A DNA stretch of 64,000 nucleotides. It comes from Manihot esculenta. Lineage: Eukaryota > Streptophyta > Magnoliopsida > Malpighiales > Euphorbiaceae. Every line of letters begins with the position of its first letter. Within the stretch, counting starts at the first letter, position 1. Of this stretch, positions 59,940 to 64,000 are shown piece after piece. Under the pieces are notes generated by a model. That model was not told the origin of the DNA. It saw only the letters and a program-made list of their open reading frames with translations, and did not search any database. A program made the translations under genes and the position numbers. The stretch is from the NCBI RefSeq assembly GCF_001659605.2, contig NC_035165.2, positions 12,210,445 to 12,274,444 on the forward strand, in the 5' to 3' direction.

Positions 59940-60345
59940 AACAGCCAGAACTATAGCAGAGGCAGTAACTGGGCCCATGGAAACTCGATATGCACTTTCA
60001 ACAGTGAACTACCCCTTTGGATCAAACTTCCAGCAAATATGATCATCTTGTGCTATGTTACTGAGAGGCACTGAGGGAATACAAGCTGCATCTCTCTGGT
60101 TAAATAACCTGTTAATCCTGTCAACATTCCATCGTCTATTCTTAATTAAGTCTCAAACTAGAAAGACATCGGTACTTAATGGGCAAGGGGTAGAAATATA
60201 GGAGTTCTCATTGTCTAACAGCCAAGGTGAATCCCAGATATAGGTACGAGAACCCGAACGAATGTGCCAATTTACACCTTGCTGCAATAATGATTTCGCC
60301 TCCCAAATGCTCCTCCAAAGGTATCCCAGGTTAGGGGTTTTTGCC
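59940..60345 (-). pseudogene. LINE-B zf-RVT-region fragment
   Basis: Minus-strand translation gives WRSIWEAKSLLQQGVNW, HIRSGSRTYIWDSPWLLD and NRRWNVDRINRLFNQRDAAC, the segment after RT in plant L1 LINEs. Together with the piece at 62470-63490 it forms one LINE interrupted by the AT-rich block between them. Confidence 0.7.
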
Positions 60346-60350
60346 GATTT

Positions 60351-62464
60351 GGGGAGAAAAAAATTTATTTAGAGTTAGAAAAAAAATGTTAATAAATTAT
60401 TAAATTTTTTTAAAATATGTCGGCTACAGTGCCTGCCAACATTTTGAGAGGTGCCAGGTTAAATTTATTTATTTTTATTTTTTTTAATTATTAATATATT
60501 ATAATATTATTTATATTATACTTTTTATTATAATAAATTTTTTATAATATATTTTATTAATTTTAATATATTATTGTAATAATATTATAATTAAATAATC
60601 TCAATTATAAATTTATTGATATATGCTTATTATATTTTATTATTTTTAATATATAAAATTATTATAAAAATTGATAATAAAAACAACTGCACATAAAAAT
60701 ATTTAAAATTATAATATTATCGCATTATAATTAATAAGAAAAATTAATTAATTAATTAATTAATATAAATATTTAAAATTATAAAAATTAAATTTATATT
60801 TTATTAGACTACTCTCGTACAATCCTGCATATTCAATCACAGAATAATATTAATTTTATAATATTAAAATTATATAATATCAGTAATATTTTTAATTTAA
60901 ATATTAATAATAAAATATATTAAATATTGATATATAAAATATATTAATATTTAGATTTATGAAATAAAATTATATTGTGATTATATATTATAAGCTATTT
61001 ATAATTTATAAAAAAAATAAATTAAGTAATTAATTTATTCTGTAATTAAATTAATTAATTAATTTATTTATTTTAAAAAATATAAATAACTTAATAATCT
61101 CATACAATATTTAATAATAAAATAATATTAAAATTTTAAATAAAATTATTTATAATTTATCAAAAATAAAAAATAAAAAAATTAAATAATTAGTTTATAT
61201 GCGATTAGATTTTTTTTTCTCGATAAATTATAAACAATCCAATAATTTAATATCCGGAGAGTATCATAATTCTAAATATTTCAGTGTGTACTTCTTTTAC
61301 TATCAATATTTCTATATATTAAAAATAATAAAATATATAACAGATAATAATTATTATCAGTAAATTTATAATTGATACTATTTAATTATAATATTATTAT
61401 AATAATATATTAAAAAAAGTATTCCTATAATTGAGACTAATTAAATTGATAATTATTTTTAGAATTATAAAATTATATTATTTATAATCATTATTATTTA
61501 ATTATAATATTATTATATTAATATATTAAAAATAATAAAATATATTATAAAAAAATTAAAAAAATTTATCATTTGAAAAAATATGTAAAGAGTTGTTTTT
61601 ATATATCTAATTTAATATAATATTAATTTTATGATATTAAAATTATATAATATCAATATTTTTTATTTAAATATTAATATATTAAAATTATAAAAAAAAT
61701 ATTTATTATCATAAAAGAAATCATATAAATAATATTAATAAATTAATATAATATAAATATATTATTATAATATATTAATTTTGCCACAATTACACTGTTC
61801 GCTGGCACGCATTTAAAAAATAAAATAAAATAATTCCCAATGGTTTTAATAAAAGCGCCGGCGAAGCAGTTAAACCTAGGGATTGTAGGGGATGGAGTAT
61901 TTTTGGGTATCTGATTTGATGGAACTTTAATAGAATACCTTTAGCTAGTTATAATTGGGTTTGGGATGAGTTCGGATTTTAAAAATATACCCATTGCGGA
62001 TTCGGATCGAATTCAAATTTTATGTACAGCTACCCACTATCCGAATCTGTTTATATAAATAATTAATTTAATATAAAAAATATATTTTACAATAATATTT
62101 ATAAATTTTTTTATATATTTATATTTAAAATTTTAAATTTAAATATTCTTTAAAAATATTAAATTTTTTAAATGAAAATTATTAATAAAAAATATTTTTT
62201 ATATAAATTATTAATTAAAATATATAAGATTAAACGGGTTCGGGTTTTATTCGGATAATAATAATCGGATTTGGGACGGATTCGGATAGTTTAAATTAAT
62301 TTTTAATCGGGTTTGGAACGGGTTCGGATATTACTAATATAAATCAGATTTGGATTCGGATAGTTTAATTTTCGCAGGTACCCTATCCGTTTACATTCCT
62401 AGTCAAACCCTAAATCAATAAAAAAATTAACTCTAAATCGATAAAAAAAAAAAAAAATTCTCCA
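60351..62464. mobile_element. 2.1-kb AT-rich non-coding insertion within LINE-B
   Basis: Separates two adjoining parts of one LINE reading. Near its ends lie inverted matches: TTTAGAGTTA (60368-60377) and TAACTCTAAA (62428-62437), with GGGGAGAA outside on the left and TTCTCC on the right. No ORF is present; the body is long A/T runs, with GC-richer islets near 60418-60460 (TGCCTGCCAAC) and 61790-61870 (GCTGGCACGC) that look inverted to each other. It may be a non-autonomous DNA transposon. Type unresolved. Confidence 0.45.
61915..62400. repeat. Second copy of the dispersed AT-rich repeat
   Basis: Contains GGATTCGGAT-type phrases at both ends (61990-62010 and 62270-62360) and, in between, the motif order AATAATTAATTTAATA, ATATATTTTA and TATTTATAAATTTTT seen at 37374-37860. 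It is nested in the insertion above. Confidence 0.55.
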
Positions 62465-62469
62465 ATACT

Positions 62470-63490
62470 AAATTAGAAAAAAGTCCCAAGGTAGCTCCTA
62501 AAGTTGCCTCAAAAAAATTGCAGTTAGGGAAATATTTAGCTTTTGACACACTTGTTGCTAAAGAATCCAGATTCACAAGCAAAATTCCATCCTTGCCTCT
62601 CCAATAGTGCTAAATTAAACTCATGGAGTTTTCGAAACCCATATTCCTAATTTGTTTGGGAACTTCTGATCTCTCCCAAGCAAACCAATGTATACCTTAC
62701 CCATAGTTGTTACCATATCCCACCAAAACCGGTTCATAAATTGTTCCATCTCAGAACAAAGAGATTTGAAAAACAAGAAGAGGATCATTAAGTAGTTAGG
62801 CAACGCCTGAAATACTGTTTTTAATAACATCTCTTTACCTGCTCGAGAGAGTGATTTATGCTCCCAAGAATTCGATCATTTCTACATACGTCTTTAACAT
62901 AACTGAAAACCTTTTTTTTTTTTCCAACCAATGCGAGACAATAATCTCAAATAAGTTCCATGAGAGTCTTTTTCAACCATCTCTAGCAATGAACAAATTT
63001 GACTCCTAACTGCACATTGTGTGTTTGCTATGAAGATGATTGAAGACTTGTTGAGATTTATTTGCTGACCCGACTCTACCTCATATAAGCTCAGTAAGTT
63101 CAATCCAATCTTGTGCAAAACCTAGTCTCTATAACATTCTTCTAATAAAAAACCATTTCATATGGTCATATACTTTACTGATGTCCATTTTGATAGTGGC
63201 CAAGCAATCTGTACCCTGGTGGAAAGCATGCGTAGCTTCAAAAGCCATTATGCAATTATCGTGAATACTTCTCCCTGCAACAAATGCACTGTGGCTCTCA
63301 GAAATTATACGAGACAGGAAATTCCTAGGATGGTTAGCCAGCACTATTAGTGATAATATTCAATAGTACATTGCATAGTGCAATTGGTCGGATATCAGAC
63401 ATGATTTTAGGAGCCTGATTCTTAGGAATCTGATTCTTAGGAATCAAAACAACCAATGTAATTAGAAACGAAGATTATGGAGCAAAGGTT
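62470..63490 (-). pseudogene. LINE-B reverse transcriptase remnant
   Basis: Minus strand, right to left: IRPIALCNV (about 63390), SAFVAGRSIHDNCIMAFEA, TIKMDISKVYDHMKWFF (first catalytic Asp block), then directly GLNLLSLYEVESGQQINLNK at 63118 and onward to FMNRFWWDM near 62740. The polymerase centre FADD block is missing between these pieces, so an internal deletion removed the catalytic core. Stops and shifts are numerous. Confidence 0.75.
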
Positions 63491-63501
63491 ATACCCTCGG
63501 A

Positions 63502-64000
63502 TTGAGAAAGTGGTTTCTAGGGTCACCTCCATCTCTCTTTTGGAAAATTTTTCCTCGAGCCTTCCTTTCTATGGAGACCCATTATATTCGGGCTTCGAAT
63601 TCCAACAAATGGATTGCCTTGTTCTCCTTCGCCCCCCCTCCTAACCTAGTCGATGCCGAGTCCGGGAGGAGACTTGTTTTTTATTTGAAACAGATTGACT
63701 ATGGCCTTTCTTTCCCCTTTTTTGAGTTCGTACATTTTGTCTTTAGGTTTTTCCAGGTCATGCCTCAAATGCTAACCCCAAATTTCATCTTATTCATGAG
63801 TGCCTTTAAGGCGATGTGCCGGGGTTAGGGCTTTACTCCTGCTTTAGGTTTTATTTGGGCCTTCTTCAAGATTTTGAAGGCAAACAACAATTTCTTGAGC
63901 TTCTACGGTAGAAATGGTGTGGCTATTTTCATCGGCCACAAAGATTCCATAAAAAACTAGAGGAGAATTTTGCTATAGTCGGAGCCGAGGGTAGCTCCGA
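63502..64000 (+). pseudogene. Ogre/Tat-like retrotransposon ORF, partial
   Basis: MRKWFLGSPPSLF opens a frame to a TAG at 63826-63828; the same frame continues (GFIWAFFKILKANN, FLSFYGRNGVAIFIGHKDSI) with further stops to the window end. YGLSFPFFEFVHFVFRFFQV and TPNFILFMSAF resemble the protein often annotated as putative plant transposon protein in front of gag in Ogre/Tat-type Gypsy elements. Family call is from recall. Truncated by the window edge. Confidence 0.5.

Overview
This is eukaryotic nuclear DNA from a flowering plant, most likely a woody eudicot. Genes carry GT-AG introns, intergenic DNA is very AT-rich, and plant-specific genes (oleosin, a chloroplast-targeted glycine-rich protein, a CHUP1-like gene) sit among Copia, Gypsy and L1-type LINE retrotransposons. 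The gene sequences and LTR types fit Euphorbiaceae (cassava or rubber relatives), but that placement is recall and is unverified.

The left part (about 5-24 kb) is the gene-rich part. It holds a universal-stress-protein-like gene (+, 4 exons), a Yellow-Leaf-1-like chloroplast protein (-, 4 coding exons plus a 5'UTR intron), a BED zinc-finger/hAT-derived gene (+, 4 coding exons, 686 aa) and eIF2B delta (-, 7 exons, 659 aa). Exon joins for all four were worked out by hand and keep the reading frame throughout. The BED and eIF2B genes are convergent. A second, smaller gene patch at 35.5-38.7 kb holds a broken CHUP1-like gene and an intact intronless oleosin gene.

The rest is transposable-element DNA. 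An Ogre/Tat-like LTR remnant occupies the left edge (1-1.64 kb). A decayed LINE (LINE-A) runs over 24.8-31.6 kb with a foreign insertion inside. A small Copia element (31.9-33.9 kb, minus) contains a gag-protease piece in the opposite direction. A palindromic hAT-type MITE lies at 34.55-35.02 kb.

The largest structure is a nest from 39.3 to 53.7 kb: an old Copia element split in its reverse-transcriptase gene by a 9.4-kb chromovirus-type Gypsy element with 2.1-kb LTRs and a 5-bp target duplication. A second decayed Copia (55.0-59.5 kb) abuts a fragment of a third. A LINE fragment on the minus strand (LINE-B, 59.9-63.5 kb) is split by a 2.1-kb AT-rich insertion. An Ogre/Tat-like ORF runs off the right edge.

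The cellular genes do not form an operon or pathway; each is its own transcription unit. The most informative features are the nested-insertion history, the nonsense codons of the host Copia (nearly all explainable as C-to-T or G-to-A changes at Gln and Trp codons), a triplicated promoter repeat rich in TGGGCC motifs upstream of the chloroplast gene, and a GC-rich palindromic motif array inside the Gypsy LTRs. I found no CRISPR, rRNA, tRNA or prokaryotic-type system.
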